From NCBI GenBank assembly GCA_016223205.1, contig JACRPM010000001.1:187072-251071 (forward strand): 64,000 nucleotides of DNA. The letters are read 5' to 3'. The position numbers were made by a program, and so were the translations under genes. Below the pieces are notes generated by a model, which did no database searches, was not told the origin of the DNA, and was given only the letters and a program-made list of their open reading frames with translations. The stretch is from Candidatus Saganbacteria bacterium. GTDB taxonomy: Bacteria; Margulisbacteria; WOR-1; XYC2-FULL-46-14; WPAF01. Below are positions 33,208-42,340 of this stretch, one piece after another; position 1 is the stretch's first letter, and the number at the start of each line of letters is the position of its first letter.

Positions 33208-34308
33208 GTGGCCAGGGTCTTGCTTGAGAATGTTACCAAAAAGTTCGGCGACGTGGTGGCGGTCAAGGGGATCAATTTAGAGATAAAAGACAAGGAATTC
33301 ATGGTGTTCGTGGGCCCCTCGGGCTGCGGCAAGACCACCACCTTGCGGATGGTGGCGGGATTGGAAGAGATCACCGAAGGCAAGATCTACATAGATAACA
33401 AGCTGGTGAACGACACTCCCCCCAAAGACCGCAACATCGCCATGGTCTTTCAATCTTACGCCCTTTATCCCCACATGTCGGTCTACGACAACATGGCCTT
33501 TGGCTTAAGGCTTGGCGGCACCAAAAAGAAGGAGATCGACGAACGGGTGGCGAACGCCGCGGAAATGCTGGGGCTTTCGGAACTTTTGACCCGCCTGCCC
33601 AAACAGCTTTCCGGCGGACAAAGACAAAGGGTAGCGGTGGGACGGGCCATCGTGCGCAATCCCAAGGTCTTCTTGATGGACGAGCCGTTATCGAACCTCG
33701 ACGCCAAACTGCGCGTGCAGACCCGGGCCCAGCTGCAGAACCTTCATCGCAATTTGCAGACCACGGTGATCTACGTCACCCACGACCAGACCGAGGCCAT
33801 GACCTTGGGGCAAAGGATCGCGGTCATCTTGAACGGGGAATTACAGCAGGTGGACAGCCCGCTTAACGTTTTCGGCAAGCCGGTCAACCGGTTCGTGGCC
33901 GGGTTCATCGGCTCGCCTCCCATGAATTTCATCAAAGGGAGCATTAACAAGGCCAACTCCCATTACTCGTTCGAATGCGGAGGGTTTAAGCTGGAGATCC
34001 CCGAGGATCTCTCACAGTATTTAGCCGGTTATGAGGGCAAGGAAGTGATGTTCGGGATACGACCGACGGACATCTGGGATGTGCCTTCTTCCGCCTGGAT
34101 AGACCGGAGATTCACTATCGACGCCAAGGTGGACTTCCGCGAACTGATGGGCTCGGAGACCTATATGTACTTAAAGATCGGGGCGATCCCGCTGGTAGCC
34201 AGGGTAGGGGCGCTCAACGATGCCGCACCGGGCAGCAAGTTCACCGTGGTCTTCAATATGAGAAAAATTTATATCTTCGACCCCGAGACCCAAAAGGCCG
34301 TAATCTAG
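33208..34308 (+). CDS. ABC transporter ATPase, MalK/UgpC (CUT1) type
   Basis: 366 aa. Nucleotide-binding domain: Walker A GPSGCGKTTT, Q-loop FQSYALYPHMSV, signature LSGGQRQRVAVGRAI, Walker B VFLMDEPLSNLDAKLR, H-loop VTHDQTEAM. The C-terminal TOBE/regulatory domain (about 235-366) is typical of sugar importer ATPases such as MsmK/UgpC. GTG start with Shine-Dalgarno AAAGGAG. No permease or binding protein genes are adjacent, so it may energise several importers encoded elsewhere. Confidence 0.9.
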   Translation: MARVLLENVTKKFGDVVAVKGINLEIKDKEFMVFVGPSGCGKTTTLRMVAGLEEITEGKIYIDNKLVNDTPPKDRNIAMVFQSYALYPHMSVYDNMAFGLRLGGTKKKEIDERVANAAEMLGLSELLTRLPKQLSGGQRQRVAVGRAIVRNPKVFLMDEPLSNLDAKLRVQTRAQLQNLHRNLQTTVIYVTHDQTEAMTLGQRIAVILNGELQQVDSPLNVFGKPVNRFVAGFIGSPPMNFIKGSINKANSHYSFECGGFKLEIPEDLSQYLAGYEGKEVMFGIRPTDIWDVPSSAWIDRRFTIDAKVDFRELMGSETYMYLKIGAIPLVARVGALNDAAPGSKFTVVFNMRKIYIFDPETQKAVI

Positions 34309-35727
34309 ATGGTCTCTCTTCCCGGCTGTGACGTCCCGGAAGAGCCGCTCCAAGACCTGATACCGGCCGATCTTATCCGTCGGGAGCTCCCGCTTCCCGA
34401 ATTTACGGAGCTGGACGCGGTCCGGCACTTTACCCGCCTCTCACAAAAGAATTTCTCGGTGGATACCCATTTTTATCCGCTGGGCTCCTGCACCATGAAG
34501 TACAATCCCAAGGTTAACGAAGAGGTCGCCAAATTCCCCGGATTTTCCGAGGTGCACCCCGGGCAAGATGAGAGCGAGATCCAGGGAATGCTGGAACTTC
34601 TTTACGACATGGAAAAATACCTTTGCGCCATTTTTGGCTACGAGGCTTTTACCTTCCAGCCGGCGGCCGGGGCGCATGGGGAACTGACCTCGCTTTTGAT
34701 GATCAAAGCTTATCACCGGGATAAAGGACAGGGGAAACGCTATAAGGTCATTATCCCCGATTCATCGCATGGGACCAATCCGGCCTCGGTGAGCATGGTC
34801 GGGTACAAAGCGGTGGTGGTCAAGTCGAACGGGCGGGGGAACATCGATATCGATGCGTTAAAGAAAGCGGCAGGCGATGATACTGCCGGGTTGATGCTCA
34901 CCAATCCCAATACCCTGGGGCTTTTTGACGAGCACATCGAGGAAATTGCGGACATTATCCATAAGGCCGGCGGCCTGCTTTATTACGACGGAGCCAATGC
35001 CAATGCCACTTTAGGCGTCTGCCGCCCGGCGGACCTGGGCTTCGATGTGGCGCATTTCAATCTGCACAAGACCTTCTCCACTCCGCATGGGGGAGGGGGG
35101 CCGGGGGCTGGCCCAGTCGGCGTTAACAAGACACTGGAGCCATTTTTGCCTGTTCCTAGGGTTATCAAGGCCAATGACAAATTTCAAATGACAAATGACA
35201 AATTCCCGAAGTCGATCGGAAGAGTTCATTCTTTCCATGGGAACATCAACGTGATCGTTAGGGCTTACGCCTATATCCGCTCTCTAGGATCCCAGGGGCT
35301 TCAGGAAGTATCTAAAAAAGCGGTCGAGAACGCCAACTACATGATGAATATCCTCAAGAAGTACTATTATTTACCATACGATCGGCCCTGCCAGCACGAG
35401 TTCGTCCTCTCGGCCAAATGGCAGAAGGAGAAATGCGGCATCAAGGCGCTGGATATCGCCAAACGGCTGATCGATTATGGTTTCCATCCTCCGACCATCT
35501 ATTTCCCTCTCATCGTGGAAGAAGCGCTGATGATCGAACCCACCGAGACCGAATCCAAAGCGACACTGGATGCTTTCTGTGACGCCATGATCAAGATCGC
35601 GGGAGAATGCGAAACCAACCCCGATATCATCAGATCCGCCCCGCATTCTACTCCGGTGGGCCGTTTGGATGAAGCCAAGGCGGCCAGAGAACCGGATTTA
35701 AGGTGGTTTAAGTCCAGTCAGGGGTAG
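34309..35727 (+). CDS. gcvPB: Glycine dehydrogenase (decarboxylating) subunit 2
   Basis: 472 aa PLP-dependent P-protein subunit of the glycine cleavage system. The PLP lysine lies in [49 protein letters not shown] and YYDGANANA are typical. A repeat-derived insertion (35172-35205) reads [11 protein letters not shown] after PVPRVI. gcvPA, gcvT and gcvH are not in the window; a lipoyl transferase lies 3 kb downstream. It starts directly after the ABC ATPase stop. The 3' end overlaps the MutS-like gene tail-to-tail by 20 nt. Confidence 0.94.
   Translation: MVSLPGCDVPEEPLQDLIPADLIRRELPLPEFTELDAVRHFTRLSQKNFSVDTHFYPLGSCTMKYNPKVNEEVAKFPGFSEVHPGQDESEIQGMLELLYDMEKYLCAIFGYEAFTFQPAAGAHGELTSLLMIKAYHRDKGQGKRYKVIIPDSSHGTNPASVSMVGYKAVVVKSNGRGNIDIDALKKAAGDDTAGLMLTNPNTLGLFDEHIEEIADIIHKAGGLLYYDGANANATLGVCRPADLGFDVAHFNLHKTFSTPHGGGGPGAGPVGVNKTLEPFLPVPRVIKANDKFQMTNDKFPKSIGRVHSFHGNINVIVRAYAYIRSLGSQGLQEVSKKAVENANYMMNILKKYYYLPYDRPCQHEFVLSAKWQKEKCGIKALDIAKRLIDYGFHPPTIYFPLIVEEALMIEPTETESKATLDAFCDAMIKIAGECETNPDIIRSAPHSTPVGRLDEAKAAREPDLRWFKSSQG
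35172..35205 (+). repeat. AT-rich tandem repeat inside gcvPB
   Basis: Repeated (C)AAATGACAAAT-type units, read in frame as [12 protein letters not shown] typical GcvPB continues directly toward the PKSIGRV block, so this is inserted DNA. Confidence 0.75.
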
Positions 35728-37486
35728 GTTGATCCATTAACTTCTTTAGTATCTCATGAGCCAGGGAAATTATTAAAGGATCAAATTGGCATTCTTCCAA
35801 GATTTGGACTGCACCCCTTAGGATTGATCTTCCCTCGGCAATTTTATAACCGAATCGAAGCTTTCCGCTTTCAATGGTCGCCGCCATATGGTGATTCGTA
35901 ACAAATGGCGGGGTGGTTTCTTCAACCCAGAGGGGAACCTCTTCTAAATGGGTAGCCAGGATTGAGCGAGCATTGGGTTGGTCGGCAATAAAGCTTGAAA
36001 TGGCAATGGCAGTGGCTACTGCTTCGGGATGGTTGGTACCCCTGAATATCTCATCCATTGCAGCGAATACCTTGTCTCCGCTCTTTGACGCTTCGGTTAT
36101 TTGCTGCATGCGGTCTTTTTCTGAATAATATAGGCTTTTCCCGGCAGAAAGATTATCAACGATATTTACATTGGTGATGAGTTGATCAAAAGGAGTAAAA
36201 CGCATGGTTTGAGCGGGAACCCCGCCTCCCATTTGCCCCAGAATTATTGCCAGTGCGGCGGCCTTTAGTATGGTCGATTTGCCTGACATATTTGATCCGG
36301 AAAGGACCATAAAACGAGCTTGATCGTCCAGTTCCAGATCATTTACAACCGGTTTATCCAAAAAGGGATGCCATAATCCTCTGGCGATCAGCAAAGGCGC
36401 GCTTTGCTCTTCTACTTGAGGGAAAGCAAAACCATATTTTTCCGCCGCTTCCGCTTGTGAGCAAAGGCAATCCAGATCACCCAGATTGAACATTAGATCG
36501 GTAACCATTCTTCTATGACCGCCCTGTATGAATGCATGATCCAGAGGAATAGTTCTGTGCCAAAATGATCGGCCATACTTTTCAGCTCTTTCAACAAATC
36601 CTTTGGTTTTACCGCTTTTTATATTTCCAAATATGGAGGCCATCTCGTGTAATTTATTTGATCCTGTTTTCCGCAGTTGTTGATTCAGCTCATCAGCCAA
36701 TATAAAAAGCCGTCTCAATTCGCGGGTGCTTGCTTTCACCATGGACATTTTTGCCCGAAATTCAGGCAGGTATTGCGTGAGGTAAAGCAAGGTAGTCACA
36801 CAAACTGAAGCGACCAAACCCGATTCATATACGGTGAGTTTGTGATCATTTGCAGCCTGGATCGCTTGCGGATTATTCATTATCGTATAAAATGCGGCTA
36901 CTATGAACGCTAACGGAATAGCCCCTCCCGCTAAATGAATTGGCAAATGGATAGCCAATGTTGAAAGATTGCTCCGACCATATTGAAAGAATGGTTTTTC
37001 TCTTTCCCGTAAAAACTGCTCGATAATCGATAGCCGGGGAATAAAATATGCAAATCCATCCGCTTGCCTCAAATAGACCTTCTGATTGTAGATTTCGGAC
37101 AATTTGCCTTGGATTAAGGATCGCAAGGCGGGGTCTTCTTGTAATGTTTTTACCGCTTCTTGTCTTTCGCGTATTTCTCGTGGGTCTCTAAGCGGCTTTT
37201 CCAATAAATGCCAGAGCCGGGCTTGGCCGTAAGCGGTGCGGGTAAAATCCAGCATGTCAAATAAGGTCCTGGAACCATAGCCGGAAAAGATCTCCAAATC
37301 GGCCAAAGTACTAGTATCCAGTGCCAATCCGGAATGCGTGGACCAGGCTTGCATTTCCGGAAGTATTTTTGCGGTAATTTCATCCGCTGGAGCGGTTTTG
37401 GGTAATAATTGGGGATGGGTCACCTGGCGTGAAGGGCCAGGGCGACCGACTTGCGTTCTTTCTGAACATCTAATAGAAGATACCAT
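35708..37486 (-). CDS. Membrane-anchored MutS-like ATPase
   Basis: 592 aa. The MutS core (clamp/lever) begins at about residue 75 ([20 protein letters not shown]). The ABC ATPase has Walker [11 protein letters not shown] (396-405), Walker [14 protein letters not shown] (473-485) and H-motif ATHLEEV. Two hydrophobic segments at about 186-204 and 222-240 interrupt the lever region and should be membrane helices. The mismatch-recognition and connector domains of MutS1 are absent. It is not MutS2: there is no Smr domain. Function unknown, probably acting on DNA or a complex at the membrane. Confidence 0.85.
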   Translation of the reverse strand: MVSSIRCSERTQVGRPGPSRQVTHPQLLPKTAPADEITAKILPEMQAWSTHSGLALDTSTLADLEIFSGYGSRTLFDMLDFTRTAYGQARLWHLLEKPLRDPREIRERQEAVKTLQEDPALRSLIQGKLSEIYNQKVYLRQADGFAYFIPRLSIIEQFLREREKPFFQYGRSNLSTLAIHLPIHLAGGAIPLAFIVAAFYTIMNNPQAIQAANDHKLTVYESGLVASVCVTTLLYLTQYLPEFRAKMSMVKASTRELRRLFILADELNQQLRKTGSNKLHEMASIFGNIKSGKTKGFVERAEKYGRSFWHRTIPLDHAFIQGGHRRMVTDLMFNLGDLDCLCSQAEAAEKYGFAFPQVEEQSAPLLIARGLWHPFLDKPVVNDLELDDQARFMVLSGSNMSGKSTILKAAALAIILGQMGGGVPAQTMRFTPFDQLITNVNIVDNLSAGKSLYYSEKDRMQQITEASKSGDKVFAAMDEIFRGTNHPEAVATAIAISSFIADQPNARSILATHLEEVPLWVEETTPPFVTNHHMAATIESGKLRFGYKIAEGRSILRGAVQILEECQFDPLIISLAHEILKKLMDQPTPDWT

Positions 37487-37555
37487 TGTTATGGCATATT
37501 TTCGTTATATCAAACCGGTAATTTCAAATTATTATTTGTTAAAATATATACTGGC

Positions 37556-37584
37556 TTGCTTTTGATTTCGGGTCTTGCTAGGAT
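37556..37584 (+). promoter_or_regulatory. Promoter of the HIT gene
   Basis: TTGCTT 37556-37561, 17-nt spacer, TAGGAT 37579-37584, 7 nt before the ATG at 37592. Confidence 0.5.
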
Positions 37585-37591
37585 TGGAACA

Positions 37592-37930
37592 ATGTCTGAC
37601 TGCATTTTCTGCAAGATCATCTCCAAACAAATAACCGCCAAGATCGTATATGAAGATGAGAAAGCCCTGGCCTTTGAGGATATCCATCCACAGGCGCCGG
37701 TACATATCCTTATCATACCCAAAGAACATATTCCCGATATAACCAAGATAAAAGATACCGAAACAGTGGGATACTTGCATAAGATCGCCAATAAGTTGGC
37801 CGAAGAAAAAGGAGTTTCTGATACGGGGTACCGGCTGGTGATCAATTACGGCCCCCATGCCGGAATGGCGGTCCATCACCTGCACCTGCATTTGCTGGGA
37901 GGCAGGCCGTTAAATTGGCCGCCCGGATAG
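37592..37930 (+). CDS. HIT-family nucleotide hydrolase (Hint-like)
   Basis: 112 aa from ATG 37592 (a longer frame from 37556 would contain the -35 and -10 boxes). MSDCIFCKIISKQI has the CxxC zinc-like start of Hint proteins, and the C-terminal histidine triad is VHHLHLHLLGGR. It hydrolyses adenosine phosphoramidates or aminoacyl adenylates in characterised members. The 3' end overlaps the IMPase-like gene by 21 nt. Confidence 0.93.
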   Translation: MSDCIFCKIISKQITAKIVYEDEKALAFEDIHPQAPVHILIIPKEHIPDITKIKDTETVGYLHKIANKLAEEKGVSDTGYRLVINYGPHAGMAVHHLHLHLLGGRPLNWPPG

Positions 37931-38731
37931 GTCAACCGTCGCTAGAATTTTGGGGCCGGATTCATCTTTCAACGCACCCTGCAGAATAATGATAACTTCA
38001 TTATATGTTTTACGGTTGGTAGCCGCCAAAATAAAAGGCAGATCGAAGTCATTCTCCGCTGCGGTTTTTAGATCCACTTCTTCCAGATTGGTAGCGCAGC
38101 GGGCTTCCTTTAATATGGCCAACGCCGCCGCCACCTCCCAGATCGCCGGCCGGGATACGGCGAAGAATCTTAACGCTCCCTGGGCCACATCGGCCAGGGA
38201 AGAAGCGATCGATCCCGGCATGCGCAGGTTTTGAAAACGGGTCAGCAGGCCCGGCAGTCCGGCCAGAAGCGGGTCTTCGATATCAGAGCGCAGTTCGAGA
38301 CCCCCAACCCGGGAAGCGGGTCGGTGAGGATTATAGGGCCGACCGTCCACTTCCAGTCCGCAGCCGGATAATGCCGAAAACACTGAAAATCCTTTCGCGG
38401 TAGGTTTAACGACCACTCCCAGGATAGGTTGCCCCCCGTAGATATATCCCAGGCTCAAGGCATATTGGGGAAGGCGGTGGGCATAGTTGACCGCTCCATC
38501 CAAAGGATCGAGCACCCAATAGCCGGGATTTTCGGGAACCAACCGGTTATTGGCGCCTCTGCTGATAAGCTGGTCGTTGCGGAACGGGCTGCGCAGGAGC
38601 GCGTAGCAGAAAGAACGCTGGATCTTGTCGGCCGGGGAAATTGAACGCCCGGCCGCCAGGTGAGGGGACATCCTTTGGGCGAAACGTTTAGCCCAATCGT
38701 AGCGCGCTATAAGAGCTGGTCCGCATCTCAT
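37910..38731 (-). CDS. Divergent inositol monophosphatase-family protein
   Basis: 273 aa. WVLDPLDGAVNYAHRLPQYALSLGYI matches the IMPase metal motif (DPLDGxxNF), and WEVAAALAILKEA matches the second motif, but its usual Asp is Glu. The upstream GEE motif supplying another metal ligand is not visible (ISRGANNRL precedes). It may hydrolyse a different phosphate or be weakly active. Tail-to-tail overlap with HIT; divergent from the lipoyl transferase gene. Confidence 0.75.
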   Translation of the reverse strand: MRCGPALIARYDWAKRFAQRMSPHLAAGRSISPADKIQRSFCYALLRSPFRNDQLISRGANNRLVPENPGYWVLDPLDGAVNYAHRLPQYALSLGYIYGGQPILGVVVKPTAKGFSVFSALSGCGLEVDGRPYNPHRPASRVGGLELRSDIEDPLLAGLPGLLTRFQNLRMPGSIASSLADVAQGALRFFAVSRPAIWEVAAALAILKEARCATNLEEVDLKTAAENDFDLPFILAATNRKTYNEVIIILQGALKDESGPKILATVDLSGRPI

Positions 38732-38743
38732 GTTGGTATTTCG

Positions 38744-38773
38744 TTGTGAATAGCTGCGGATTTCAAGTATAAT
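38744..38773 (+). promoter_or_regulatory. Promoter of the lipoyl transferase gene
   Basis: TTGTGA 38744-38749, 18-nt spacer, TATAAT 38768-38773. The ATG is 6 nt downstream, so the mRNA is predicted leaderless. Confidence 0.65.
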
Positions 38774-38779
38774 TTAATT

Positions 38780-39472
38780 ATGCGGAGCGCGAATCTGCTT
38801 ACTGACCGTCGAAAATCCGGTTCCCGGCACATGCAGCAGGATATCGACCTGTTCAATGATCATGAAAAGGGCCAAATACCTGCTGTTTTACGCGTCTATT
38901 CCTGGGATCCGCCCTGCATTTCACTCGGTTATTCCCAAATACTCGAAAATGAAATAGATATTGAAAAAGCCAAAAAGCTGGGCTGGGATGTGGTTAAAAG
39001 GCCGACCGGAGGAGGCATCGTCTTTCATAACGAAGCGGAAGTCACGTATTCCCTTATAACCGGAATCGACCGTCTTCCCGCCGGGCTTATACCATCATAT
39101 AAAAAGATATCTGAAGCGGTGGTTACGGGGTTGAGTAAAATAGGGATTAGGGCAGAAATTAGACCACAGAACATAGAACACAGAGCACTGAACACAGGGT
39201 TATGTTTCTCGTATCCCGCCGAATACGAGATCGTCGTGGACGGACGGAAGATCGTGGGCTCCGCGCAAAAAAGGGGACGGCGGGCGCTTCTTCAGCAGGG
39301 CTCGATCTTCGTGAGGCCCACCGATCACCGGCTTTTCTCCGTTCTCATGAAACCTCACGACCCCGAAAACTCCGTAAGTGTGGAGGAAGTATTGGGCAGG
39401 AAGGTCGGCTTTGACGAATTAAGCCAGGCATTATCTGAAGGCTTCCGGGAGGGGTTGGGGATTGAAATTTAA
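38780..39472 (+). CDS. Lipoate--protein ligase / octanoyltransferase (LplA/LipM family)
   Basis: 230 aa, cofactor transferase fold. RPTGGGIVFH (residues 75-84), LCFSYPAEYEIVVDGRKIVGSAQKR and LLQQGSIF match LipM/LplA proteins; the Cys in LCFSYP fits the LipM acyl-thioester cysteine. It would lipoylate GcvH of the glycine cleavage system, consistent with gcvPB nearby. An insertion from repeat DNA (39165-39198) adds PQNIEHRALNT before LCF. ATG 38780 is 6 nt after TATAAT. Confidence 0.88.
   Translation: MRSANLLTDRRKSGSRHMQQDIDLFNDHEKGQIPAVLRVYSWDPPCISLGYSQILENEIDIEKAKKLGWDVVKRPTGGGIVFHNEAEVTYSLITGIDRLPAGLIPSYKKISEAVVTGLSKIGIRAEIRPQNIEHRALNTGLCFSYPAEYEIVVDGRKIVGSAQKRGRRALLQQGSIFVRPTDHRLFSVLMKPHDPENSVSVEEVLGRKVGFDELSQALSEGFREGLGIEI
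39165..39198 (+). repeat. ACAGAACA-type repeat inside the lipoyl transferase gene
   Basis: Degenerate tandem units (ACAGAACAT, AGAACACAG, AGCACTGAACACAG) read as PQNIEHRALNTG. The codons are unlike the surrounding gene, and homologues have no need for this segment. Confidence 0.7.
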
Positions 39473-42272
39473 ATATTTGTTGTTTGGTATTTGTTTGTTA
39501 TTTGTATCTTGGTTATTGGTTTTTCCGTGCGACGGCGCTACCTGGTTAGACCCCTCCTTGAAATGGAAGACCATCGAAACCCTCCATTTCTCAATTCACT
39601 ATTATGACGGCCTGGAGCCCATGGCCCGTAAACTGGCTCCCATCGCGGAAAACACCTATTCGCGCCTAACCCCTTTGCTCAAGGACTATCCCTGGCTTAA
39701 GACCGATGTGGTTTTGCTCGATACTTATGATTTCACCAACGGCTTTACCACCGTCATCCCCAACCCCCTGATCACGCTCTATGCCGCGGACATCGGAGGG
39801 AATCTAAAACCCAGCTATTACGATGATTGGCTGGCCTTTGTATTTCTCCATGAATATACTCACTTATTGAATTTGGATTATACCCCGCCGGGATTTTACC
39901 TTCTGCGGACGCTTTTCGGCCGGGTAGTATTCCCCAACGCCATTGCGCCTTCCTTTCTCATAGAAGGCCTGGCTACTTATATGGAAACCAAATATAGCCG
40001 GGGGGGCAGGGGGACCGATCCCAGATGGCTGGCCATGATCAGGATGGATGTGCTCGAAAACAATATGAAGTCCCTGGACCAGGCCTCGGTCGATACGGTG
40101 CGCTGGCCGCAAGGCAACCTGCGCTATCTTTATGGTGTCATGTTCTATGAATACCTGTCGGAAAAATACGGGGAAGAAAAACTCCTGGAGTTCACGCGGA
40201 CCTATGGTGATTACATCCTCTCATATGGGGTGGATGCCGCTTTCCACGAGCTTTTCGGCAAGACCCTGATCGAATTGTGGGCCGACTGGCAGGAGTATCT
40301 CAAAACCAAATACGGGGATGAAAAACGCAAGATATCCGCTTCCGGATTGACCGATTTCACCCCTTTAACCACCGGCGGTTATCTTCACCTTAATCCCTGC
40401 TGGTCGACAGATTCGAGATATTTATACTTCAACCGATCGAACGCCGACACCCACAGCCAGATCAGCCGATTTGACGTGATGACGGGAAAAGTTAGCGAGC
40501 TGATCGACGGGATCGTTTACGATGACGCTTTAAATGTCCGGGGTGACGATCTCTATTTTACCCAGGGCGATATCGACCGCAACTTCTATCTATTTAAGGA
40601 TCTCTACCGATTAAACCTCACCACCCGTAAGGTTTCGCGCTTGACGCAGAATTCGCGAGCCGCCGACCCCGCGGTCTCTCCCGACGGCAGGCAGATCATT
40701 TTTAATACCGATGAGAAGGGAGTGCGTTCCCTGTGGATCTCGGACCTAACGCTAAAAAATCCCCGGCAGATCGGGGTCAATACCGATAACTCTCAATATC
40801 TTTCTCCCCGCTTTTCACCGGACGGGCGCAAGATCGTTGCGGCCAAGTTCACTTCCGGCCATACTAAGATCTATCTTATCGATGTTCAAACCGGGGCCGA
40901 AGAGGCGTTGATCAAGGGAGATATGGGAGTGGAAGCCAATCCGAGCTTCACTCCCGACGGCAGGTTCATCTTGTTTGACAGCGATGTCAGCCAGGTGGTC
41001 AACCTTTACGCCTTTGAGACAAAGACCGGCAGGATCTTTCAGGTTACGAACGTGCTGGGATCGGCTATGATGCCCGCGCCTTCACCGGACGGCAGGAAGC
41101 TCGCATTTGTCAGCTATTCTTCCCGGGGATACGACCTGGCGGTAATGGATAACGATCCTAAAAAGTGGAGACCGATGCCTGGGATAAAACCCTTAGATCA
41201 TCAACTGCCGCCGCCCATCTCGCCGGAAGCGGTGATACTCGGAAAACACGATTATAATCCCTTGCCGGCCTTAATCCCCAAATTCTGGATCCCATATTCC
41301 TATTATAATGAGAATGCTTACCATACACTGGCGGTAACCGGCGGATTGGATTCGCTGCAGCATCATGTCTACAACGTTCAAGCGGGTTACGACTGGACGG
41401 CCAAACGGCCGTCTTATTATATCGAATACATCAACAACCAGCTGCTTCCACAAATAGCCGTTGCGGCTTCGGATGTAGCGGTCCCTTATTCCTGGGACAG
41501 CAATACCGTCACTTATTGGGAAAGGCAGCGGAGCGCCGGCTTGTTCGTTTCACTGCTGGATAACCGGGTGCTCCATTATTACGATAGGCAATCGGTGACC
41601 CTGGGCTATCAATGGACCCATTTAAGCAATATTACCCCCTTGTCTTCTCTCGTCTTACAGCCCGATCTGGGCGATCTGGCAGGAGCGATCCTGGTCTATC
41701 GTTATTCCAGTTTGCGCAGTTATGGATATTCGATCGCACCTGAAGAGGGGGTGTCGCTTTTCGGCCGGATGGATATGTATTCCAAGAATTTGGGAGGAAA
41801 ATTCGACCTGACCACTTACTTGGCGGGAGCTAGCACCTATCTCGGGATGCCGGTGAAACACAACGTATTAAAGCTGTCGCTAAACGGCTTCTACGGCCGC
41901 GGCGACCGGATCGTGCAGACCGACCTGACACGCACCTATTTTAATGTGAGAGGATACCCTTACGGCCTGCCGTCAGGCAATAAGGCGGTGGCCGGGACCA
42001 TGGCATATTATTTCCCCATCTCTTATCCCGAAACGGGCTTGGGTTACGGATATTTATTCTTCGACCGTTTATTCGCCAATTTCTTTTTTGATCAAGGCGG
42101 GGTAACCACAGGCTCGCTTTCCACATTGGATTGGAAAAGGGGAGTAGGCGGTGAGCTCATCTTAACTACGATCAACGGCTTCGGTTATTTCCCGGTCAAT
42201 TTGATATTGGGCTATGCTAAAGGATTGGACCAGGGCGGCGAGGACCAGATCTATGTTAATATATCGATGTAG
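39462..42272 (+). CDS. Secreted metallopeptidase-like / TolB-type propeller / barrel protein
   Basis: 936 aa. The signal peptide at residues 4-26 supports the TTG start 39462 (Shine-Dalgarno GGGAGGGG; no ATG before residue 54). A gluzincin-type domain has HEYTH at 130-134 and the downstream Glu in EGLATY (168). From about 300 to 570, TolB/WD40-like blades repeat SPDGRxI (SPDGRQIIFN, SPDGRKIVAA, TPDGRFILF, SPDGRKLAF). The last 350 residues are rich in aromatic beta-strands ending GYAKGLDQGGEDQIYVNISM, like an outer-membrane barrel C-terminus. It is probably anchored in the outer membrane with the peptidase and propeller in the periplasm. Confidence 0.8.
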   Translation: MKFKYLLFGICLLFVSWLLVFPCDGATWLDPSLKWKTIETLHFSIHYYDGLEPMARKLAPIAENTYSRLTPLLKDYPWLKTDVVLLDTYDFTNGFTTVIPNPLITLYAADIGGNLKPSYYDDWLAFVFLHEYTHLLNLDYTPPGFYLLRTLFGRVVFPNAIAPSFLIEGLATYMETKYSRGGRGTDPRWLAMIRMDVLENNMKSLDQASVDTVRWPQGNLRYLYGVMFYEYLSEKYGEEKLLEFTRTYGDYILSYGVDAAFHELFGKTLIELWADWQEYLKTKYGDEKRKISASGLTDFTPLTTGGYLHLNPCWSTDSRYLYFNRSNADTHSQISRFDVMTGKVSELIDGIVYDDALNVRGDDLYFTQGDIDRNFYLFKDLYRLNLTTRKVSRLTQNSRAADPAVSPDGRQIIFNTDEKGVRSLWISDLTLKNPRQIGVNTDNSQYLSPRFSPDGRKIVAAKFTSGHTKIYLIDVQTGAEEALIKGDMGVEANPSFTPDGRFILFDSDVSQVVNLYAFETKTGRIFQVTNVLGSAMMPAPSPDGRKLAFVSYSSRGYDLAVMDNDPKKWRPMPGIKPLDHQLPPPISPEAVILGKHDYNPLPALIPKFWIPYSYYNENAYHTLAVTGGLDSLQHHVYNVQAGYDWTAKRPSYYIEYINNQLLPQIAVAASDVAVPYSWDSNTVTYWERQRSAGLFVSLLDNRVLHYYDRQSVTLGYQWTHLSNITPLSSLVLQPDLGDLAGAILVYRYSSLRSYGYSIAPEEGVSLFGRMDMYSKNLGGKFDLTTYLAGASTYLGMPVKHNVLKLSLNGFYGRGDRIVQTDLTRTYFNVRGYPYGLPSGNKAVAGTMAYYFPISYPETGLGYGYLFFDRLFANFFFDQGGVTTGSLSTLDWKRGVGGELILTTINGFGYFPVNLILGYAKGLDQGGEDQIYVNISM

Positions 42273-42273
42273 G

Positions 42274-42312
42274 GATTCCGGTACCTGCGGCTGAACGCCG
42301 CGGTTCCGGATC
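42274..42312 (+). promoter_or_regulatory. Imperfect hairpin in the rtcB leader
   Basis: GATTCCGGTACCTGCGGC (42274-42291) pairs with GCCGCGGTTCCGGATC (42297-42312), with two bulges and one mismatch, around a TGAAC loop. No U-run follows, so it is not a standard terminator. Confidence 0.55.
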
Positions 42313-42330
42313 CGCGAGGTTTACTCGCGG
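42312..42330 (+). promoter_or_regulatory. Hairpin abutting the rtcB Shine-Dalgarno
   Basis: CCGCGAG-GTTTA-CTCGCGG, directly followed by GGAGGT. The stem touches the ribosome binding site and could tune rtcB translation. Confidence 0.5.
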
Positions 42331-42340
42331 GAGGTATCAA

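Noticed and set aside
33208..34308. Interpreting the ABC ATPase as part of the mla lipid transporter
   Set aside because: It has a C-terminal TOBE domain typical of sugar importers, and mlaE/mlaF form their own operon at 61.6-63.2 kb.
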